Origin: Psococerastis gibbosa
Lineage: Eukaryota > Arthropoda > Insecta > Psocodea > Psocidae
Length of the DNA: 64,000 nucleotides
Direction: 5' to 3'
Assembly (NCBI GenBank): GCA_963971405.1
Contig: OZ020491.1
Coordinates: forward strand, 15,246,855 to 15,310,854
Numbering within the stretch: the first letter of the stretch is position 1; each line of letters begins with the position of its first letter. Of the stretch, positions 43,601 through 50,768 are shown piece by piece. A program made the translations under genes and the position numbers. The notes under the pieces are model-generated. The model saw only the letters and a list, made by a program, of their open reading frames with translations, was not told where the DNA came from and ran no database searches.

Positions 43601-45936
43601 TTCAAAAACACTGGGTACATTTCCATTTTTTTGTTACAGGTTCAATCAGAAGAATTTTAGACACAGGAGAATTAGTCAGCGCTTTACTTGGAGCAAGTCA
43701 GTCGAATAAGGAACACGATTCTCATGTAGTATTTTCCCCTTCATTAAATTATGCTGCTGACCACTTTTGTTCCACTTACAGGTAGGTCCCATATAATGTA
43801 CCATTACCATACCTCAGTTACCTTCTTCAAATTTTCTCACCTTATCTTCTATAATTCAAATTTCACATTTCTGCATGTTGGGCTGATAGGTGCCAAAGGG
43901 CGTTCCAGCCAATCTTGATATATTATATTGACAATAGTTCCTTCGGATACTCTAATGTTTTGGCGAAATCATTGGAGGAGAAATCCCTTAGAGTTATTGA
44001 CAGTGTGTGGTCGTGGCCGCCCCGAACAATATTTTTCAATGGGTGAAAACCCTTGAAAATAAAAACAGAATGTGATAAATTTTTATACTCAGACTTAGGC
44101 GTTTACCCAACACAGCCCTAATTAGTTAAAGATAATTAAACACTTCGGTCATTCCAGTACTTACTTACTACATTTATAAAATCTTCAATAATTCATGGCT
44201 GCATTGTATGTGCACTGTGAGATAGGTAGGATGGGCAACCACAGTGCATCCAATGAAGCGGCAAAAAGTTGTTAGCGAGATTAAGCTTAGAGGTGCTCAC
44301 CATAAGCTAAATACAGTGAATATGAAGCTATTAAGATTACCAGAGACCCATGGTCAAGTGTGCAGGACTTCTGTTATCGGCCGTGTCCATTGAATTGTTC
44401 ATTTGTCGCTAGTTTAATTATTTTTATTTTGAAACCCTACAAACTCACATTTCCTTTGACCACCTTTGCCATTTCTGCTTATGCTTCACAGCTTCAGCAT
44501 TGCTTAGCTTATGATTAGGCGCTATCTATTCTATTTTATTATCTTTGTTACATGCGACCTAATATTTGTCATTACTCATGTTTTATATTATATTATGTTT
44601 GACAGCTGCCATATAAGTTATAAGGGGAAATAACTAAATAATTTACCCATTTTTGCGCAGGTGGGTCGAGAGGTCGTCAGAATGTGGATTAGCCCTGCAA
44701 GTTTTAGTACAACCTGACAGCTATAAGGTGGGCCCCCCAAGTGTGGAGGGCGCTACCCAGCTCGATGCCCGGTTTCCCCGTGATACCATTGAATGGGTCC
44801 CAAAGGAACGGGGCGCAACCGTCATTGACGCTTTACTAATTAGAATCAAAGGTGAGTGGCTCAGAGGCGGATTCAAATCAAAATTATAGCAAGCATCGCC
44901 AATGAATGACCGCTAGCCCGAATTATATTCTTTGAGTCTTTGGCATCAATGAATTTCATTGTTTCGTATGTTTATTTTGCTTTTTCGATTTTGCCAAAGA
45001 CTTCATTACTGTAGTAAATCTTATCTCAAAGTTGAATAAAAATTAACTTCCCTGTTTCCCCTAGAGTCCTATATATGACATTTTGAATTCCGGGGCCACC
45101 TGGAACGTTTTTTCAATGCCTGGTCATAGGAGATGTGGCCATAAGTGGACCAAGGATTCAGAACTTATTTTTGCCCTATATAACTCTCCCGAGAATTCAT
45201 ATTAAATGGGCTAGGTATATGATAGCCTAGAGCCCCAGCCTACACGATTTTAGCGAAGAATGTAAGGATTTAACGTGAATTTTTTTACGTTCCGTCCACC
45301 TTAAAGTTTCATATCTTCCATAGTCAATGCTAATAGTGAGAATGCGAGCATACTGTACCGTAAATAAAATAGTAACATCCGTTCATCATTTTTACGGTCA
45401 CAGGATGCGCCCTTGTTGCACGTTCTAAACAACCACGTTATTAGTTGACCCCTCACTTGGAGGGGTTTACAACCGCGCGGTCGTTTTCTAGGATTGTTAG
45501 AAGACGTCCATGCGACTGTAAACCCTGCCACGAAGTGCGAGGTCAACTGATAATGTAATTGTTAAGAACGTGCAACAAGGGCCGATTCTGTTACCGTCAA
45601 GTATGAACCAACGCGTGGCTGTAGACCATTATCAATATGGCGGCTAGTGTAGCCTGCACGAGATAAGTACGCAATTTCGCTAGGTAAATAGCCTGCACAA
45701 GCTAAGTACAGAGTTTTGACCGGGTCTAGGTATCCGTTCTGCAATGTGTAAGACTTCGATATCTTTACGTTGGTACTTATCTCTGATAGATGGCTTATGG
45801 TTAACGGGTGCCCCGGCAGGGATATTATGGCTCCCACCGTTCCAGTTAATTTATTTGTATGGTATGAGCGGACATAATTATTGTTTAATTGTAGAATGGA
45901 TTGTTTTCTTTTTCAGGAGCAAAGGCTGCCAATTAA
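22636..45936 (+). CDS. NEURL4: Neuralized-like protein 4 (25 coding exons)
   Basis: Adaptor protein with six Neuralized homology repeats (NHR); the vertebrate protein acts at centrosomes with CP110 and HERC2. Coding exons: 22636-22791, 24045-24266, 25570-25705, 27032-27240, 27766-27966, 28355-28481, 28778-28982, 29168-29435, 29628-29842, 30803-30996, 32371-32532, 33594-33804, 34595-34721, 34943-35164, 35996-36082, 36786-36955, 37288-37483, 38085-38243, 38895-39137, 41360-41491, 41706-41883, 43157-43366, 43640-43781, 44661-44851, 45917-45936. Every junction is GT-AG and keeps phase: 4383 bases, 1460 residues (human about 1560). The start ATG follows an in-frame stop; an upstream coding exon cannot be fully excluded. 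Introns hold SINEs and MITEs but no exon is damaged. Confidence 0.93.
22792..24044. other. NEURL4 intron 1
   Basis: 1.25 kb. At about 23260-23850 lies AT-rich sequence with short inverted phrases around GAAGGGGGGATCACAAAGG, resembling the non-coding end of a dispersed element. No coding match was recognised. Confidence 0.35.
24880..25070 (-). pseudogene. Possible LINE ORF2 C-terminal remnant in NEURL4 intron 2
   Basis: On the minus strand a frame reads GYLATYPPH then ACPLCDE, like the zinc-like C-terminal tail after the RNase H domain of Jockey/I-type LINEs, and ends at a stop at about 24894. Sequence further 3' on that strand (to about 24590) may be its untranslated tail. Short and weak; only the Cys pair and general layout support it. 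Confidence 0.3.
25432..25508 (+). repeat. tRNA-like sequence (pseudogene or SINE head)
   Basis: Has an A box-like TGGTCTAGTGGTTA and a B box-like GGCTCGATTTCC at tRNA spacing, and ends CGAGA/TCTCG that could pair as part of an acceptor stem. The B box lacks the usual GGTTCGA form and the anticodon arm is poor, so a functional tRNA is unlikely. Confidence 0.35.
25783..26066. mobile_element. MITE, GGTATTGTCATCCGCC family, copy 1 (NEURL4 intron 3)
   Basis: Left end GGGCTCTATATTAGACAGG then ATTGTCATCCGCCATTTTG; right end is the inverse (CAAAATGGCGAATGACAATACC, then GGGTATATAGTGCC). Inner 27 bases of the terminal repeats match with one change. Flanked by TA-containing sequence. A second full copy is at 42050-42333, in intron 21 of the same gene. 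Confidence 0.75.
26536..26800 (+). repeat. tRNA-derived SINE, family A, copy 2 with duplicated head
   Basis: Best-preserved copy. A box in TAGCGTAGTGGTACGG, B box in GGTTCGAGTCCC, body CGGAGGGCATGTAAAGCAGG and tail GGCTTAGTAAGAGAAACAAC. The phrase GACATGTAGCGTAGTGGTACGGA occurs twice in tandem at 26548 and 26579, duplicating the 5' end including the A box. Confidence 0.82.
27032..28481 (+). other. NEURL4 NHR2 (exons 4-6)
   Basis: Exon 4 begins with a Ser/Met-rich linker and then [25 protein letters not shown]; exon 5 has [37 protein letters not shown]; exon 6 has [20 protein letters not shown] and the DLYG block completed in exon 7. NHR2 and NHR3 are the best conserved repeats against vertebrate NEURL4. 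Confidence 0.92.
28778..29842 (+). other. NEURL4 NHR3 (exons 7-9)
   Basis: Exon 7 finishes NHR2 ([10 protein letters not shown]), crosses a charged linker and starts NHR3 with [13 protein letters not shown]. Exon 8 carries [47 protein letters not shown] and [11 protein letters not shown]. Exon 9 has [21 protein letters not shown] and [14 protein letters not shown], then a Ser/Asp-rich linker. Confidence 0.92.
31555..31923. mobile_element. Nested palindromic MITE in NEURL4 intron 10
   Basis: About 367 bp. Outer left TAAGGCGCCCATTCCACCGACC and right end its exact inverse (GGTCGGTGGAATGGGCGCCTTA). The inner portion matches the inner element of 17648-18055, including the ATTGACGGAAATT and ATGATCATTGATCAATTTTAAC phrases. 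Flanked by TA. The inner left terminal repeat has lost its GGCGGGGTTTCC, leaving the right one intact. Confidence 0.78.
32577..32775 (+). repeat. tRNA-derived SINE, family A, copy 3
   Basis: In NEURL4 intron 11. B box GGTTCGAGTCCC near 32627; body CTTCGGAGGGCATGTAAAGC; tail GGCTTAGTAATAAAACAAA. The A-box part is degenerate. Confidence 0.8.
32950..33180 (+). repeat. tRNA-derived SINE, family B, copy 1
   Basis: In NEURL4 intron 11. Head TAGTCCAGTTGATAGAACC (A box) and GAGGTTCGACACTCGG (B box) at tRNA spacing, then a body with CCGAGCATGTTGCTGCTGACC and CTCAATGGGTTATAGTGCC, followed by a T/A-rich tail. A diverged copy lies at about 40560-40740. Different tRNA head and body from family A. Confidence 0.6.
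33848..34062 (+). repeat. tRNA-derived SINE, family A, copy 4
   Basis: In NEURL4 intron 12. Head with GTAGAGTAGTGGTACGGAC, a mutated B box (GGTGCAAATCCCG), intact body CGGAGGGCATGTAAAGCAGG and GGTCCCGGGC. The head is preceded by a second broken copy of ACTCCGACTTTCACTCAGG, so it also has a partial head duplication. Confidence 0.75.
34100..34190 (-). repeat. tRNA-like sequence, minus strand
   Basis: On the minus strand, GTGGTTCAGCGGTTAAGACG (A box) and GTGGGTTCGAATCTCG (B box) are tRNA-spaced and the anticodon stem can pair, but the T-stem pairs badly. Either a tRNA pseudogene or the head of a third SINE family. Lies just after SINE copy 4. Confidence 0.45.
34595..36955 (+). other. NEURL4 NHR5 (exons 13-16), diverged
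   Basis: Exon 13: [32 protein letters not shown]. Exon 14: [24 protein letters not shown]. Exon 15 is only 87 bases: [29 protein letters not shown]. Exon 16: [17 protein letters not shown] then a linker. The EFNHG motif of other repeats is replaced by a shorter form, as in NHR5 of vertebrates. Confidence 0.88.
37288..39137 (+). other. NEURL4 NHR6 (exons 17-19), diverged
   Basis: Exon 17: acidic linker, then [20 protein letters not shown] and [12 protein letters not shown]. Exon 18: [18 protein letters not shown] and [15 protein letters not shown]. Exon 19: [44 protein letters not shown]. The acceptor of exon 19 is an almost unbroken run of about 24 T. Confidence 0.88.
39445..39712 (+). repeat. 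tRNA-derived SINE, diverged relative of family A
   Basis: In NEURL4 intron 19. Head GGCGTAGAGGTAACGACTCGG and B box GGTTCGAGTCCCACC; the shared body CTTCGGAGGGCATGTAAAGC is followed by a different 3' part (GTCTTCCCTGACTGTCGATAGG ... CACCCCGACACGAATT) ending in a TTTAC repeat. It shares head and core with family A but has its own tail, so it is a separate subfamily. Confidence 0.7.
40560..40740 (+). repeat. tRNA-derived SINE, family B, degenerate copy
   Basis: In NEURL4 intron 19. AGGTAGCATAGAACTGGACTATAAGCGG then GATGTTTGAAACTCG, AAATAAAAGGACAAATTTTTTGCC and GTTGACCACGCAACATCCC match the family B copy at 32950-33180 in order, with many changes. Confidence 0.45.
40895..41285 (+). pseudogene. 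LINE ORF2 3' end (RTE-like) in NEURL4 intron 19
   Basis: The frame 40907-41140 carries [22 protein letters not shown] and [16 protein letters not shown], the C-terminal block that follows the RT domain in many insect LINEs. The continuing downstream DNA, in other frames and with stops, still resembles the usual [22 protein letters not shown] and VDPVGG ending. Frameshifts and stops make it dead. It lies 75 bases before the acceptor of exon 20. Confidence 0.72.
41360..45936 (+). other. NEURL4 C-terminal Cys-rich and WH...G module (exons 20-25)
   Basis: Exon 20 is a Ser/Gln-rich linker. Exon 21 ends [17 protein letters not shown], joined in phase to exon 22 [15 protein letters not shown], then [10 protein letters not shown] and [11 protein letters not shown]. 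Exon 23: [10 protein letters not shown] and FSPSLNYA. Exon 24: [32 protein letters not shown]. Exon 25 is a 20-base exon coding the last five residues and stop. This block exists at the C-terminus of vertebrate NEURL4 with the same cysteines and W-H, G, SPSL-YA positions. Confidence 0.85.
42050..42333. mobile_element. MITE, GGTATTGTCATCCGCC family, copy 2 (NEURL4 intron 21)
   Basis: Same ends and interior as 25783-26066 (GCATTGGGTGTTTACCTATTTATTTTTAG and CTTTTACTTTCTTACAATACTTACC shared in order), with small indels. Terminal repeats TATTGACATCCGCCGTTTTG and CAAAATGGCAGATGACAATACC. Confidence 0.75.
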
Positions 45937-46424
45937 ATCATCGAGGTGCTTTTTGGCACAATTTCTAAATAGATCTACAATATATGCTAAAAGCTATGCA
46001 CAATGATATTTATTGTTGATTTAAATATGAAAACTAGTCGAAAAGAAAGAGTTTTTATTAATATTTACCTACATTGCATATTTGATATTAGGCTTTAAAC
46101 AATTTCAATCTGATAATAATACGACAGGAGGGATTTAAAAACAGCCATGTATTTTCTGTAAATTATTCAATCAAAAAATACAATATCTAACGGCTACACT
46201 ATGATCAGAGCTGTTATAAAACCGTGCGCAACATAAATTTATGTGTAACTGGTTCTTTTTATAAAAACACTGCGTTTGAACTCCAATGATAAGCATCATA
46301 ACCCAATTTTTGCTGCATAAATTTATGTTTTACAATAGAACGTACTAATTCGTACAAATATAGAAGCGCTTTAACAGAAAAGGGAAGAAAAAATTGTCAT
46401 GAAATAAAATAAAAATATTCCACT

Positions 46425-46809
46425 ATAGTGTACAGCCCTTAGGAAATTGGCAGCCCGAAATTTAATACTTATCATTTCTTATTTCATTAACTAAGCATGT
46501 TATTAAAGATTTGGCTCATCAAAGTTGTAGAAGACTCCATGCATCATATTATAAGATATTTTTAATTTCAAAATTGTAGTTTTTTCGGAAACATGCAAAT
46601 ATTTTATAAACAATAACTTCTCACGTATAATCGATTTTATAAAAAAAACTACAATTTCGAAAACTAAAAATACATTATTATATGATGCATGAAGTAGTCT
46701 TCTACAACTTTGATGAGCCAAATCTTTAATAACATGCTTAGTTAATTAAATAAAAAATAAAAAGTATTAAATTTCGGGCTCCCACTTTCCTACGGGCTAT
46801 ACACTCTTA
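46425..46809. mobile_element. Long-armed foldback MITE, copy 1
   Basis: About 385 bp, nearly all stem. TTGGCAGCCCGAAATTTAATAC at the left is mirrored by AGTATTAAATTTCGGGCTCC at the right, and inner phrases (AAAGATTTGGCTCAT, TGATGCATGAAG, ACTACAATTTCGAAA) also pair. The outermost part reads GTGTA.AGCCC in both arms. Right flank TTAA. A second copy is at 52579-52957. Confidence 0.75.
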
Positions 46810-47970
46810 AAGTCCATGGCAGAAATGAGATGCAATCGAAGAAATATTTTCAAAACAACATCAAAAAATGACATTATAAAGCAGTCAGTAGTAAATTTCT
46901 AATCAAGCAAGAACACTTGGATACAAAAGTTGCAGAAAGAATATTTTTCAATAAACCACGGTAATAAAATTGTTTTGTGAATGAAAAGGTTTGGCATCGG
47001 TGGCTTTGAAAACAGTTATGCACACGTAGAAGTCACTCAAACACTAATTTTATAAAATGTATGGTTAATTCATTGATGGAGACATAAAAAGGTAATCACA
47101 CTTCACATCTATGACTTAGTGTCAATAGAGGAACTACGAAATGGTCTTGCTTGTCTAGAAATCGTCCGTCGACATTACTTCAAAATTAATTTTGTACTTT
47201 TGACTATTTTCTACGACGAAACTACCACACAAGGAGCCGGACTACAGCAAACATTGATAAAAACTCTGATCAAGGCCTGTAAATAGAACTTCACGGCTGA
47301 CAGTTTTCTTTTCTTTTTCTCTTTATAAAAAGGCTAAATCGCATACATAATTTGGGAATACATATTAAGACATTGTAAAGAAGAAACAAGGTTAAAATAA
47401 ATGCAGACCCTGTACACACGGACGATTGTGACGCCAATGACGGACAGGGAAATTGTCACTGTAGCAAATAACGATAATTAAATAGAATAGATGGCGCCAA
47501 ACAATAACCTAAGTATAGATCGACCTGTGAAACGTAGGGAGAAATCTGATAACTTGGGTTAAATAGCAAATGAAGCGTTTCCTAGCTGAAGTGTTCCAAC
47601 ACAAAGAAAAGAAAACAGTGGCAAATGAACAGTTCAACGGGCGCAGTAAGTTTCTGCGCATTTTACTCGCAATCTAAATAGCTTGCTTGCTTTTGACTGT
47701 AGTAGGCTTAAGGCAAGTTCCACCCACTTACACGAGGAAACTACCGCGGAATCGTTGAGTGACTGCGCTCCGGAGGCCCATCTAGCCCGCCTGGTAGCAA
47801 ATGGGTGATGGTTGGGAAACCAGAGTCAACTTCAGTTTATTTGTTTTTAGCTTCTCCTAGGGTTCGGAATATGAACAGTGCAATATTAGAAGGTAAATTA
47901 CTACTCTGAAATGGTTCTGTTCACATTTTAAACCCCATAGAGGGTTGGAAGTCGTCATCATACTAGACCC

Positions 47971-48245
47971 CCAGCAGGCTGATCATGGCGATTATATAAT
48001 AATAATAATAATGTAAATAAACAAATTTTGAATAGCACTTTCCATTATAAAATTATCTTGTTTACATTTTTAATACCAGGGGATTAAATAAATACCGGTA
48101 CTATAATCGCCTCGATCAGGCTGCAGCTGGTATTAAAAATGTAAACAAGATAATTTTACAATGGAATGTGCTATTCAAAACTTGTTTGTTTACAGTTTTA
48201 ATCCCAGGAGTAAGTTAATACCAATCGCCACGATTAGCCTGCTGG
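47971..48245. mobile_element. Composite CCAGCAGG-TGATCG MITE (two copies head to head)
   Basis: Outer ends CCAGCAGGC and GCCTGCTGG. Inside, 47980-48118 is one complete unit (TGATCATGGCGATTATA to TATAATCGCCTCGATCA), followed by a second, inverted, partly decayed unit to 48238. Both share TGTAAACAAGATAATTTTA and AATAGCACTTTCCATT type phrases. The single unit is found at 51808-51984. Confidence 0.7.
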
Positions 48246-48699
48246 TTTATGTATTACGTCTAAGGCACATTGTCCTGTTGTAATATTTATTTTTAAACAA
48301 ATATTTCTGACACTGCGGACTGCACTATGGCGCAGGGGTTTCCCCTCGACGCACCCAGAACAGGCCTCAGCGTCAAAAATCCTCTGAAGTGTGTTCAGAA
48401 ATTGACTTTTTTTTGTACCAACCAATTACCAACCCATATGTTCCCATGACAAATCCTCCGTTAATCGCTGGCTTTCGAATCATCCAAGTGTACCGGACCT
48501 AATAGATTATCAAGTATGATAAGGAACGAATCTATTGTAGGTGAGCAAACAGTTACAGGAATTATCCATAGTAAAGCTATGATTGAGGAATTAGTAGATA
48601 TAAGTCCTCTACATTTTGATACGTAGTAACTAATACGACGCATAAAACGATATAATTATAAAAACGGAAAGCGTGGAAGGAGCATGATAATGGTGGTCC

Positions 48700-49965
48700 C
48701 AATTTTTTTAATGACTGCTATATCGGCCTTTCTCATGAAAGTGTGACCATAAGCATGAAAATAAAACCAAAGTTATAAAAGCTCAAAATCCGTTCAAAAC
48801 CATTTTTTTACCTTCAATTTACTTTCCAAGAAATAATAGATAGGTTGACATAGCTTTATTTTAAGCAATATTTGGAAAAAAAGGACTGGGTATAACTTTA
48901 TAATGGACTGGCTAACACAAACGGTCTGAGGAAGGACCGGTGGTAGCTTTTGAAGGGACTGAACTAAACGGGTACCATGTCTTGATCGTCTAGGCTCCCA
49001 TAAGCCTAATTAAAATATCTGAAGAAAAACAGTTTTGTGAAACTTGTGGAAGTGCTCTTCTGATTGTCAGTCGCGGCATGCTCATCTCGTTCATATTTTT
49101 TTTCTTCTGTCTATACTTTTTTCATGTTTTCCTTGCATTCGAAAGCATAAGCCACAACTTAGATTTGTCCAGTCTCGAAAATGTATCCCAGCCCTTGCAA
49201 ATAGTGGACTGGTATAACCGGGACTGGAGCTACAAATCGAACATTTTTTATTATTACGTGGAAGTTTGACAGATCTTGATCAATCGAAGTTATCCGGCGA
49301 ATTTTACTTTAAAACAGCTTTAATAAAATACTTGACAAATATTTTTAAATACATTTTACGTGATTTTATGGGAAATTGACTGGACTAACATCAAGGCATG
49401 ACTAAGTCTATAAAGGCTCAGTCGTAGTGCAATATTTTAATAAATAATAATAAAATTTAAAAAATCACTTGCTTCTTGGCATCACTTTGATTGAACGATT
49501 CATTTCATTTCACTTTAAAGCAAATTATCCGTGCGCATTTTCCCGCAATTTTAGTTTAAACTTTTTGGACTGGAATAACTGAAAAACTTCGGACAAAGTT
49601 TAAAAATAAATTGCTAAACGATCAGATTGTTAAAAAAAAAAATGACAACGTTTCCTAATACAATCAATTGCCCTACTTTTATAACCAATGTCAAATTTAG
49701 ATTTTACTATACCTGTAGACAAAAAAATTATGAAACCCATTGAAAATTTTAAAGGACAGCGGACTGGTAGTAACTGTTAGGTCCAGTCCAGCCAAAAAAA
49801 GTGAAAATGAAATTATTATTTAAAAAAATTAGGTCACATTAAAAATTAGTGTTATATACTTCAAGTACGAATCAAATTGAGCCTGTCTAGTTTAGAAAAA
49901 AAATCCATATAACAGCTTGGTCACACTTTCATGAGAATGGCCGATATATAAAAACTGCATATACA
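48700..49965. repeat. Candidate 1.3-kb element with inverted ends and GGACTGG repeats
   Basis: TATATCGGCC.TTCTCATGAAAGTGTGACCA near 48719-48750 reappears inverted near 49917-49949, framing about 1.2 kb. Between them GGACTGG occurs several times, usually followed by TATAAC or AATAAC (about 48884, 48904, 49207, 49567, 49762). No open frame of a known family. May be a non-autonomous transposon or a cassette of dispersed repeats; ends are not exactly placed. Confidence 0.4.
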
Positions 49966-50768
49966 AATGAAGAGAAACATTTTTTCAATACACTATTTTC
50001 TCTACAATGGATATTTGTCAAATTTTTGACTTTGTGTAAAAAATTGGACGTTCCTGTTGTCTTTTAACTGCCACTGCCAATCTGGCGAATTCCTCAATGA
50101 TAGCTGGGCGATCAAGATTTCTTGTAAAATTATTGACTTTAATATAGCATTAAGACTTCATGATTTATCTGGCCGGGTGAATTTTTCAAATCAGTTTCAC
50201 TTACAGGCTTTGAAGCATTCCATAAAATTTAGCTCCCGAAAATACAATCAAACTATTCAGACTAAATAAATTACACATCTTAAAATAAATAAAGTACTGA
50301 TATCTTTGGCTTCAACTGCTCCTAGCAACTCAGCTCTTCAACACACAACAGATTATTATTATTTTTAACTAATAGGTCGAACATAATGAGGCTTTTTAAT
50401 CAATTCAACGAAAGTATGCATTTGGAACAACTTCTGCCTCGCATTGTAAGGACTTTAAATTCGCCGATGCATCATTCGGAATTACCGTTATTGACATTTA
50501 GGAATTTACTGGGCAATGAAGCCTGAATTGTCGCTACCTAGTGGAGACAGATTGGTAGAAAACTTCGGATCCGTGAATAACAGGGGGGGGGGATACAAAT
50601 AGCAACCAAGCTCGGATGTAAAATAAACAACTCTAATTTGAGTAAGTTAGTAAGTCAGTTATAGGCATGTTCTATAGTACTTTCTGAATGCATACTTCCA
50701 AGGAAAACAACGCCTCCTGTATTTTACACTGGATAGCCAGGCATCGAATCATCAACAGCTTAAGGTAC

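Larger units (their letters stand above)
45937..50768. other. Intergenic AT-rich region between NEURL4 and the zinc-finger gene
   Basis: 4.8 kb with no believable gene. The NEURL4 3' end probably uses AATAAA near 46404. It contains two MITEs (46425-46809 and 47971-48245) and a candidate terminal-inverted-repeat element (about 48700-49965). The rest is AT-rich with short open frames of no known family. The two genes converge here tail to tail. Confidence 0.5.

Noticed and set aside
48234-48425. 63-residue minus-strand frame next to the composite MITE
   Set aside because: Starts in unrelated sequence and runs into the MITE end; no domain was recognised.
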